Source: Symbiodinium natans (taxonomy: Eukaryota; Sar; Dinophyceae; Suessiales; Symbiodiniaceae). From it: 12,500 nt of DNA. Positions 7,612 through 12,500 of this stretch are shown here, piece by piece. Numbering within the stretch: position 1 is the first letter of the stretch; every line of letters starts with the position of its first letter. Position numbers and translations under genes: made by a program. Under the pieces are notes generated by a model. The model was given only the letters and a program-made list of their open reading frames with translations, searched no databases and had not been told where the DNA came from. The stretch lies in assembly GCA_905221605.1 (NCBI GenBank), contig CAJNDS010002174.1, forward strand, positions 112,501 through 125,000. Reading direction: 5' to 3'.

Positions 7612-7822
7612 GGGGTTTAGGGTTTAGGGTTTGGGGTTTAGGGTTTGGGGTTTAGGGTATGGGGTTTAGGGTTTGGGGCTTGGGGTTTGGGGTTTGGGGC
7701 TTCGGGTTTGGGGTATAGGGTTTAGGGTCAGGGTTTAGGGTTGAGGGTTCAGGGTTAGGGTCAGGGCGTGCCGTTTAGGGTTTGGCATTTAGGGTTTCGG
7801 GTTTTGGGTTTAGGGCTTAAAC
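7612..7822. repeat. G-strand array mixing TTTAGGG and TTTGGGG
   Basis: Alternating TTTAGGG and TTTGGGG units, more degenerate from about 7700. Confidence 0.9.
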
Positions 7823-7883
7823 CCAAACCCTTCCCTTCCCTCCCCGAGCTCTGGCCCTGGCATTCTCTTGGGAAAAGCGGCTC

Positions 7884-7946
7884 TTAAACCCTAAACCATA
7901 ACCTAAACCCTAAACCCTAAACCCTAAACCCTAAACCCTAAACCCG
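7884..7946. repeat. C-strand telomeric array
   Basis: CCCTAAA units directly upstream of the basic fragment ending at 8064. Confidence 0.93.
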
Positions 7947-7952
7947 TGAGCC

Positions 7953-8064
7953 CAAAAGGCGTCACGCGATCGACTGGGCCAGCTCCTGTTCCGCCGAGAG
8001 CGCGGAAGCAGAGCGGCGGCGGAAGAAGAAGGAGAAGAAGGAGAGGAAAAAGGCACCCCTTTAA
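7953..8064 (+). CDS. lysine/arginine-rich C-terminal-like fragment
   Basis: The frame ending at TAA 8062-8064 is open from the preceding CCCTAAA array and encodes a short ordinary segment followed by a dense basic tail (ERRRKKKEKKERKKAPL, stop). The stop abuts the following TTTAGGG sequence. The other two plus frames are also open because the GAAGAAG-rich stretch is low complexity. The lysine frame is preferred because it ends in a clean stop and resembles the lysine-rich fragments near 9600 and 10800. Start and acceptor are uncertain; the AG within AAAAGGCG near 7960 is one candidate. Confidence 0.25.
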
Positions 8065-8227
8065 GGGTTTAGGGTTTGGGGACTCAATGTTACAAGGCGG
8101 CTTACATGAGGCTTTAGGCTCAGGGTTGAGGCAGAGGTGGAATCTCTGAGGCACAAAGGGCTCTGATGTACGGGCCCCGAATTTGTCTACGGCATACAAG
8201 GGGTATATAAGGGCCTTAGAGACTTAG

Positions 8228-8334
8228 AGAATCCGAAAGAAGTCTAGCCAGCCTTCCCTGCAAGCTGGTCAGCCGCCCGAGACCCTCAAAGCCCTGGAAG
8301 GGCTGAAGCGCTCCATGGCAGGCCCAAAACCCTG
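8228..8334 (+). CDS. exon-like fragment with possible GC donor
   Basis: The frame is open from 8228 to a TGA at 8332-8334. The best exon interpretation starts after CAG at 8270-8272 and ends at 8321 before a GC (AG followed by GCCCAA), a donor type known in dinoflagellates. It encodes PPETLKALEGLKRSMAG, a helical-looking segment. Directly downstream, in another frame, 8334-8375 reads as a basic stretch (EPAPKKAKQAKRVS) that resembles the lysine-rich fragment at 10745. The stop TGA belongs to a telomere-like CCCTGAA unit. Confidence 0.28.
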
Positions 8335-8439
8335 AACCCGCCCCGAAGAAGGCGAAACAGGCCAAGCGCGTCTCCTTGCATCCTCGCCAATCTCCCTCGC
8401 ACTATGCTGCGCCGTGCCCTGGCTTTGCAGGGCCCAAAG

Positions 8440-8538
8440 CCCAAACCCGCAACCCACGACCCAAAACCCAAAACTCAAAACTCAAAACCCAAAACCCAAA
8501 ATCCAACACTCAAGACCCTAAGCCCTGAATCCTAAACA
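8440..8538. repeat. degenerate C-strand array, CCCAAAA/CTCAAAA units
   Basis: A strongly diverged sector with A-rich units, read as K/T/Q/N/P-rich peptides in one open frame. Confidence 0.75.
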
Positions 8539-8587
8539 TGGGTTCTTATCGTAAGAGACTATGGCGTCCTGTGATATCTTCAGGAAG

Positions 8588-8790
8588 GGTTTTTAGGGTT
8601 TAGGGTTTTGGGGTTGAGGGTTGAGGGGGAGGAAGAGAGACTGGGCCAAGCCCTAAACATGAGGTCCGGAGCCCCCAGCTCCCTAAACCCTCTGATTAGG
8701 GGGTTTAGGGTTTAGGGTTAGGGAGTTTATGGAGTTTAGGGAGCTTCGGGAGTTTAGGGGGTTTCGGGAGCTTAGGGAGTTTCGGCAGTT
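8588..8790. repeat. G-strand tracts grading into TTTAGGGAG
   Basis: Short TTTAGGG tracts at 8588-8632 and 8698-8725. From 8721 the unit becomes the 9-bp TTTAGGGAG/CTTCGGGAG. Confidence 0.8.
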
Positions 8791-8953
8791 TGTCGTATCC
8801 CTGCGCCCTCCCCCCCCCGAGGTCTCCGACCATCGAGACAGCAACGGTGCGCCGCAGCCCTGTTCCGTCGATGGCTCCGTCCCACTGGACGCAGAAGGAC
8901 GCGAGGGTCTCTTTGGGCGCGCGCTTCTGTGGGCTCCATGGTTCAGGAGTTAG
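8729..8953 (+). CDS. open frame built on a 9-bp telomere-like repeat
   Basis: The first 20 or so codons after ATG 8729 are units such as TTTAGGGAG, TTTCGGGAG and CTTAGGGAG. Because the unit is 9 bp the frame is kept, and it reads as repeats of F-R-E and L-R-E. The remainder (8795-8953) is non-repetitive and ends in a TAG. The product of 74 codons is not recognised. A second frame from ATG 8870 is also open. This may be a chance frame created by a repeat unit divisible by three. Confidence 0.18.
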   Translation: MEFRELREFRGFRELREFRQFVVSLRPPPPEVSDHRDSNGAPQPCSVDGSVPLDAEGREGLFGRALLWAPWFRS

Positions 8954-8967
8954 CCCTAAGTAGACCC

Positions 8968-9122
8968 CTGCACCCTACACCCTAAACCCCTAAACCCTGA
9001 ACCCTGAACCCTGAACCCGAAACCCTAAACCCTAAACCCTAAACCCTGAACCCTGAACCCTAAACCCGAAACCCTGAACCCTGAACCCTAAACCCGAAAC
9101 CCTGAACCCTGAACGCCCTGAA
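8968..9122. repeat. C-strand array with CCCTGAA and CCCGAAA units
   Basis: A mixed block CCCGAAA-CCCTGAA-CCCTGAA-CCCTAAA recurs about three times. Confidence 0.9.
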
Positions 9123-9252
9123 GCCTAAGCAAGTTTCCCTCGACCCCGACAAGCCCATTCCCTCCAAAGCCCTAGAAATCGAAAGCCTGAAGTTGATCCA
9201 TAAGTTAGTAAGCCCTGAACTTCAAGCATCTAAATTCTCATCTAAACTTTAA
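9106..9252 (+). CDS. coding-like fragment without start codon
   Basis: The frame opens after a TGA in a degenerate CCCTGAA array and runs 48 codons to TAA at 9250-9252, just before a TTTAGGG tract. The encoded segment (including VSLDPDKPIPSKALEIESLK) has the lysine/glutamate/leucine composition of a soluble helical protein and contains no methionine. It is either the last exon of a split gene or a broken gene end. No family was recognised. Confidence 0.32.
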   Translation, partial: TLNALKPKQVSLDPDKPIPSKALEIESLKLIHKLVSPELQASKFSSKL

Positions 9253-9255
9253 CTA

Positions 9256-9323
9256 TAGAGGGTTTAGGGTGCAGGGTTGAGGGTTTACGGGTAAGGTTTC
9301 GGGTTTAGGTTTTCGGGTTCAGG
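9256..9323. repeat. degenerate G-strand tract
   Basis: TTTAGGG-related units with TTGAGGG, TTTCGGG and TTCAGGG. Confidence 0.75.
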
Positions 9324-9331
9324 GGTATGTT

Positions 9332-9385
9332 ATGCCTAAGCCGATGCAGGAACCCCAACTCTCCATCCTAAACCCGGAACCCTGA
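9332..9385 (+). CDS. tiny open frame, 17 residues
   Basis: ATG 9332 follows a TTCAG at 9319-9322 and the frame runs 17 residues to a TGA within a CCCTGAA unit. It reads as a small exon-like segment between a G-strand and a C-strand array. It is too short to judge. Confidence 0.1.
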   Translation: MPKPMQEPQLSILNPEP

Positions 9386-9548
9386 ACCCTGAACCCTGAA
9401 CCCTAAACCCAAACCCTAAACCCCAAACCCCAAACCCCAAACCCCAAAGCCTAAACCCTAAACCCTAAACCCTAAACCCTAAACCCTAAACCCTAAACCC
9501 TAAACCCTAAACCCTAAACCCTAAACCCTAAACCCTAAACCCTAAACC
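9366..9548. repeat. C-strand telomeric array ending in CAG
   Basis: CCCTGAA, then CCCCAAA, then clean CCCTAAA units. The last unit runs into CCTCAG, used here as the inferred acceptor. Confidence 0.96.
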
Positions 9549-9552
9549 TCAG

Positions 9553-10885
9553 TCTTTCCCTGCGAGGACCCCTCCATGGTCCCTGAGGAGGCTCCGGATC
9601 CACCGCCAGAGCCGAAGAAGAAGACGAAGAAGCCCAAGGACGGCTTAGGGTTTAGGGTTTAGGGTTTAGGGTTTAGGGTTTAGGGTTTACGGTTTAGGGG
9701 TTAGGGGTTTAGGGATTAGGGTTTAGGGTTTGGGGTTTAGGGTTTAGGGATTAGGGTTTAGGGTTTGGGGTTTGGGGTTTAGGGTTTAGGGTTTGGGGTT
9801 TGGGGTTTAGGGTTTAGGGATTAGGGTTTGGGGTTTGGGGTTTAGGGTTTAGGTTTCTGGGTTTGTAAACGTCCTTCAAGGGTGAGTGGGCCCGTGTGCT
9901 CCGGTTTAGATCTAGAAACGGCTTAGGGCCCAATGTATCTTCTGGTATTCCTCGCTCACGTTCACAAGTTACATGTGCATGTCTGTGACACTGCATGATA
10001 TCAATGCAGCAACGATCCCACATGACATGAAACATGCTAATCCATGCACGGGTTGGAGGATAAAAGAGATGCGTACAATATATTCATGCGGGGCTTTTGC
10101 TTGTAGCCGTTCTTCTAACATGGCTGTGTTCTTATCGGCGAGAGAACCAGTCACCCAGTATACTCCCAGATATAGAAGTAACCCCCCCCTACAAGGACCC
10201 ATACTTTCGAAGTTTTCCTTAGAGACTGCCTGAGCTGGTACCTTGTTCGGGCAGTGCGATGCTTTTTACGTCCCAAGACCCTGAACCCTAAACCCAAAAC
10301 CCAACACCCTAAACCCTAAACCCTAAACCCCGAAACGCCTCAAGACCCTGAACCACCCCGCGGAGCAAAACCCGAGTGTAGGGCCGTGGTGGGTTGAAGA
10401 TTCGGACTACGCAGCGTCCTGCAGTAAACTCCCAAAAGTTGGAACATCCATATCCCCATACCCCCCACAGGTGTTTCGGGAATCCAGCTCTAATCGTCCT
10501 TCCATTGCAACTTTCTGGAGTTTACTGTAAGGGATCGCAAGAGTTTAGGGTTGCCTCCCGAAATGCCAGGTCTTCCCGTTTCAGGCGCTGGGCTGCCTTC
10601 GGCATTCTAGGGCTCGCCCCCTAAACCCTAAACCCTAAACCCTAAACCCTAAACCCTAAACCCTAAACCCTAAACCCTAAACCCTAAACCCTAAACCCTA
10701 AACCCTAAACCCTAAACCCTAAACCCGAAACCCTAAACCCTCAGGAGGGCAAGAAGGAGGGCAAGAAGAAGGGCAAGAAGAAGCCCGTCGCAGAGCAAGC
10801 GCCCAGCGAGTCAATGGAGCCAGCGCCGGCTCCGAAGAAGAAGTCCAAGCGCAGCCGGTCGCCGAAGCGGAAGAAGGGCACCTGA
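9553..10885 (+). CDS. lysine-rich nuclear-like protein, inferred two exons
   Basis: The first segment (9553-9638) follows a CAG at 9550-9552 that ends a CCCTAAA array. It contains ATG 9576 in the context CCATGG and encodes proline/glutamate then lysine-rich sequence (EPKKKTKKPK). The second (10745-10885) follows CAG 10742-10744 at the end of another CCCTAAA array. It encodes EGKKEGKKKGKKK, a linker, and a basic tail KKKSKRSRSPKRKK before TGA. Joined by a GA-AG intron (9639-10744), a donor class reported in dinoflagellates, both are in phase 0 and give 67 residues from ATG 9576. The RSRSP motif and lysine runs suggest a nuclear or nucleic-acid-binding protein. The second segment looks truly coding; the join is inference. 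Confidence 0.38.
9644..9862. repeat. G-strand array with higher-order pattern
   Basis: TTTAGGG, TTTGGGG and ATTAGGG units form a block starting GGGATTAGGG that recurs at about 5- and 10-unit spacing between 9713 and 9850. Confidence 0.93.
9863..10276. other. AT-richer unique island
   Basis: No telomeric units. Weak opposing open frames and short palindromes (for example CTGCAT-7-ATGCAG near 10000). No recognised gene or RNA. Confidence 0.5.
9973..10233 (+). CDS. possible hypothetical protein
   Basis: An ATG-started frame of 86 codons lies within a unique, AT-richer island (9863-10276) that contains no telomeric units. It has several methionines and cysteines and no recognised motif. A minus frame (9969-10202) is open over nearly the same span, so at most one is real. 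Confidence 0.18.
   Translation: MCMSVTLHDINAATIPHDMKHANPCTGWRIKEMRTIYSCGAFACSRSSNMAVFLSAREPVTQYTPRYRSNPPLQGPILSKFSLETA
10277..10333. repeat. short C-strand tract
   Basis: CCCTGAA, CCCAAAA and CCCTAAA units. Confidence 0.85.
10422..10527. mobile_element. MITE-like element with 23-bp inverted ends
   Basis: Arms 10422-10444 and 10505-10527 are inverted repeats matching at 20 of 23 positions (outer part CAGTAAACTCC perfect), around a 60-nt interior. No target-site duplication is obvious at the ends and no transposase is encoded. It could be a small non-autonomous DNA transposon, an introner-like element or a structured RNA. A TTG-started frame (10394-10624) crosses it and is not supported. Confidence 0.5.
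10618..10741. repeat. C-strand telomeric array ending in CCCTCAG
   Basis: Nearly perfect CCCTAAA. The last unit changes to CCCTCAG, the inferred acceptor of the lysine-rich exon. Confidence 0.97.
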
Positions 10886-10894
10886 GAGGCGGGT

Positions 10895-11020
10895 TCAGGG
10901 TTTAGGGTTTATAGGGTTTAGGGTTTAGGGTTTAGGGTTTAGGGTTTAGGGTTTAGGGTTTAGGGTTTAGGGTTTAGGGTTTAGGGTTTAGGGTTAGGGT
11001 TTAGGGTTTAGGGTTTAGGG
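10895..11020. repeat. G-strand telomeric array
   Basis: Nearly perfect TTTAGGG starting ten bases after the lysine-rich stop. Confidence 0.97.
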
Positions 11021-11129
11021 CGTGGACGACTTCCGCCACAGGCTCTTTACCTTCCACCGTTGCGCTGCCGCTCTCTTGCTTCCGGTCTTCTTCCCCCAAC
11101 TTGCCTCTTAAGAGCCTTGGGCTCTGCTG
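11021..11129 (-). CDS. ambiguous exon-like fragment
   Basis: Reading minus from a CAG near 11128, one frame is open across the island and encodes acidic/basic soluble-looking sequence (including GKLGEEDRKQESGSATVEG) before entering the telomeric repeat. A possible GT donor lies at GTAAAG near 11050. Plus-strand frames are also open across the island, so strand and frame are not secure. Confidence 0.18.
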
Positions 11130-11131
11130 AC

Positions 11132-11350
11132 CCCAAACCCCTAAACCCCTAAACCCCTAAGCCCTAACCCCTAAACCCCTAAAGCCCTAAAGCCCTAAAG
11201 CCCTAAAGCCCTAAACCCCTAAACCCCTAAACCCCTAAACCCCTAAACCCCTAAGCCCCTAAACCCCTAAACCCTAAACTAAACCCTAAAAACCCCTAAA
11301 CCCCAAAACCCCTAGACCCCTAGACCCCTAAACCCTAAGCCCCAAACACC
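11132..11350. repeat. CCCCTAAA array with AAAGCCCT sector
   Basis: An 8-bp unit dominates, as at 1440-1590. About four units of CCCTAAAG lie near 11180-11215. Confidence 0.94.
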
Positions 11351-11391
11351 CCCCCCAAAACACAAGAACGCGCTGGGCTAGGAAAACAGCC

Positions 11392-11578
11392 TAACCCCTA
11401 AACCTAAACCCTAAACCCTAAACCCTAACCTAAACCCTAAACCCCCTAAACCCTAAACCCTAAACCCTAAACCCTAAACCCTAAACCCTAAACCCTAAAC
11501 CCTAAACCCTAAACCCTAAACCCTAAACCCTAAACCCTAAACCCTAAACCCTAAACCCTAAACCCTAAACCCTAAACC
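11392..11578. repeat. C-strand telomeric array
   Basis: Nearly perfect CCCTAAA. Confidence 0.97.
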
Positions 11579-11600
11579 GAAGGGCGGCGCGTCAATTCAG

Positions 11601-11614
11601 ACCTCCTAGGAGGT
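11601..11614. repeat. perfect 14-bp palindrome
   Basis: ACCTCCTAGGAGGT equals its own reverse complement. It could be a protein-binding site or chance. Confidence 0.7.
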
Positions 11615-11675
11615 GCTGGACCAAGTGTAGTTGTGCCTGCACGCCGTCGCAAAAAGGCTTTGCGGACCCTTTGCC
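11601..11675 (+). CDS. exon-like fragment, unknown
   Basis: After TTCAG (11596-11600) one frame reads DLLGGAGPSVVVPARRRKK and continues to CHPG near 11675, before a TTTAAGGG-like tract. Composition and codon choice are plausible for an exon with a basic segment. Two other frames also stay open for part of the length. The family is not recognised. Confidence 0.2.
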
Positions 11676-11683
11676 ATCCTGGG

Positions 11684-11865
11684 GGTTTAAGGGTTAGGGG
11701 TGTTTCGGGGTGTTTAGGTGTGTTTAGGGGTGTTTAGGGGTGTTTAGGGGTGTTTAGGGGTGTTTAGGGGTGTTTAGGGTGTTTAGGGTGTTTAGGGTGC
11801 TTGGGGTGTTTAGGGTGTTTAGGGGGTTTAGGGTGCTTCGGGTTTTGGGGTGTTTGGGGTGCTTT
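11684..11865. repeat. GTGTTTAGGG array
   Basis: 10-bp GTGTTTAGGG units, then 9-bp GTGTTTAGG units, then degenerate GTGCTT units. The GTG insert is unique to this array. Confidence 0.95.
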
Positions 11866-11965
11866 GGTGCCCAGACGAGGATCTTGTTAGGTCTGTCCGT
11901 TGCGCGCCTCAGCCAATGTATTGGGGGGCACCCATCTAAGAGGTAATGTGCTTGACCTGCATGAG

Positions 11966-11991
11966 GTTTCAACGACATCTGCGATTGAAAC
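11966..11991. repeat. 7-bp inverted repeat
   Basis: GTTTCAA and TTGAAAC around a 12-nt spacer in an otherwise unannotated island (11866-12059). Confidence 0.6.
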
Positions 11992-12059
11992 GTAGCTTTC
12001 TCGAACGTAGAAGCAGTCGGCCACTTGCACTAAAGCAAGGGGCTTTATAGGGTTGAGAG

Positions 12060-12091
12060 TCTAGGGTTTAGGGTTTAGGGTTTAGGGTGTC
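12060..12091. repeat. short G-strand tract
   Basis: Four TTTAGGG-like units. Confidence 0.85.
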
Positions 12092-12094
12092 AGG

Positions 12095-12174
12095 GATGAT
12101 CGATGCCTCTTGCTTTCCAATACTGGCGCAGCCGTGGCGCGAGAAGGACGCGTTACCTTGCCTATGAGGCCTAG
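12095..12174 (+). CDS. ambiguous short open fragment
   Basis: Following GTGTCAG at 12088-12094, two overlapping plus frames are open. One starts at ATG 12097 and ends at TGA near 12166, and contains the peptide WREKDA. The other runs to a TAG near 12181. The first shares W-x-[EQ]-K-D-A with a frame at 8886-8903. Neither is recognised. Confidence 0.15.
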
Positions 12175-12200
12175 TGCAATGTAGGTGCCTGCTTCTGCCA

Positions 12201-12268
12201 GAACCCTAAACCCTAAACCCTAAACCCCAAACCCCAAACCCGAAACCCGAAACCCTAAACCCTAAAAC
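12201..12268. repeat. C-strand telomeric array
   Basis: CCCTAAA, CCCCAAA and CCCGAAA units. Confidence 0.93.
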
Positions 12269-12400
12269 GTGCAGCGTTGTTGTTTCCAACTCCCCCCCCC
12301 CCCCCCCCCCCCCAATGCCGCCAAGGATCAGACCAGCGAGCAGGCGGCAGATGTCGGGTCTACTTGGAGGTTCATGGTGCTTATTAACCAATTATTTTAG
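12266..12400 (+). CDS. C-terminal-like fragment ending in FMVLIN
   Basis: The frame is open from a TAA at 12263-12265 through the poly-C run, read as proline, to TAG 12398-12400, formed by the first unit of the TTTAGGG array. After the poly-C it reads NAAKDQTSEQAADVG and ends with RFMVLINQLF. The peptide FMVLIN followed by E or Q also ends the SIAGR gene model at 4842-4862. The intervening codon difference GTA/GTG is synonymous. A CAG at 12272-12274 could be the acceptor. The poly-C length decides the upstream frame and may be unreliable. Confidence 0.3.
   Translation, partial: NVQRCCFQLPPPPPPPNAAKDQTSEQAADVGSTWRFMVLINQLF
12292..12313. repeat. poly-C run of 22
   Basis: A homopolymer of 22 C. 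Its length is prone to sequencing error and decides the upstream reading frame of the fragment ending at 12400. Confidence 0.9.
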
Positions 12401-12430
12401 GGTTTAGGGTTTAGGGTTTGGGGTTTAGGG
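12397..12430. repeat. short G-strand tract
   Basis: Four to five TTTAGGG/TTTGGGG units following the FMVLIN-type fragment. Confidence 0.9.
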
Positions 12431-12433
12431 ATA

Positions 12434-12500
12434 TAACTGTACTTTTCACTGTACTTATATCCATATTAAGTGGCTTCTAAGTGGGCTATAAGTACAGTTA
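12434..12500. mobile_element. inverted-repeat element at window edge
   Basis: The right arm 12487-12500 pairs with two overlapping choices on the left: 12434-12444 (11 bp perfect) or 12448-12459 (12 bp perfect). The left arm is therefore partly duplicated (ACTGTACTT twice). The element may continue past the window. MITE-like or hairpin; no coding capacity. Confidence 0.45.

Noticed and set aside
8204-8210. TATATAA as a TATA box
   Set aside because: It is a single short motif with no supported gene start downstream, and TATA boxes are not typical of dinoflagellates.
11754-11978. Minus frame of repeated T-L-N and P-K-H peptides
   Set aside because: Mostly a translation of the GTGTTTAGGG array.
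12206-12391. Glycine-rich minus frame
   Set aside because: The glycine run is the complement of the poly-C tract and the rest is telomeric repeat.

Overview
The window looks like nuclear DNA of a eukaryote with the Arabidopsis-type telomere repeat TTTAGGG. A dinoflagellate, probably near Symbiodiniaceae, is the best guess. Reasons: more than thirty interstitial tracts of CCCTAAA/TTTAGGG and their variants, on both strands, between short GC-rich islands; a LINE-type zinc-knuckle/RNase H coding segment; and short coding-like fragments that start after an AG (often followed by G) and could end at GT, GC or GA donors, as dinoflagellate introns allow. A chromerid, green alga or plant subtelomere is not excluded. 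No rRNA, tRNA, CRISPR array or bacterial operon was seen.

Layout. 1-3700: four C-strand (CCCTAAA) tracts enclose a possible coding fragment (378-806), an uninformative stretch (about 1000-1405) and the only confidently recognised coding segment. That segment (1952-3610) is a 5'-truncated LINE polyprotein with a zinc knuckle and a complete-looking RNase H. It is bounded by telomeric repeat at both ends and takes its stop codon from the repeat.

3700-4870: three short segments encode the same pentapeptide repeat, S-[IV]-A-G-R, and their codons vary mostly at synonymous sites. They join in phase through two possible GT-AG introns into a 72-residue protein. A telomere-like array in the second intron is flanked by a perfect 21-bp direct repeat.

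4870-9100: alternating G- and C-strand arrays with exon-sized fragments (6037-6128 minus; 7537-7597, 7953-8064, 8228-8334 plus) and an AT-richer unique island (6660-7384).

9100-11020: open fragments at 9106-9252, 9553-9638 and 10745-10885. The last two join in phase through a possible GA-AG intron into a lysine-rich, nuclear-looking protein. A MITE-like inverted-repeat element lies at 10422-10527.

11020-12500: more arrays in variant registers (CCCCTAAA, GTGTTTAGGG), small islands, a second fragment ending in the FMVLIN peptide also seen at 4842, a 22-C run, and an inverted repeat at the right edge.

Most coding-like fragments lie in islands with CCCTAAA on their left and TTTAGGG on their right, the orientation of the two ends of a linear chromosome. 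Whether this reflects healed and rejoined fragments, arrays exapted as introns, or chance alternation cannot be decided from one window. Apart from the RNase H segment, gene models here are inferences from reading frame and splice-like sites.
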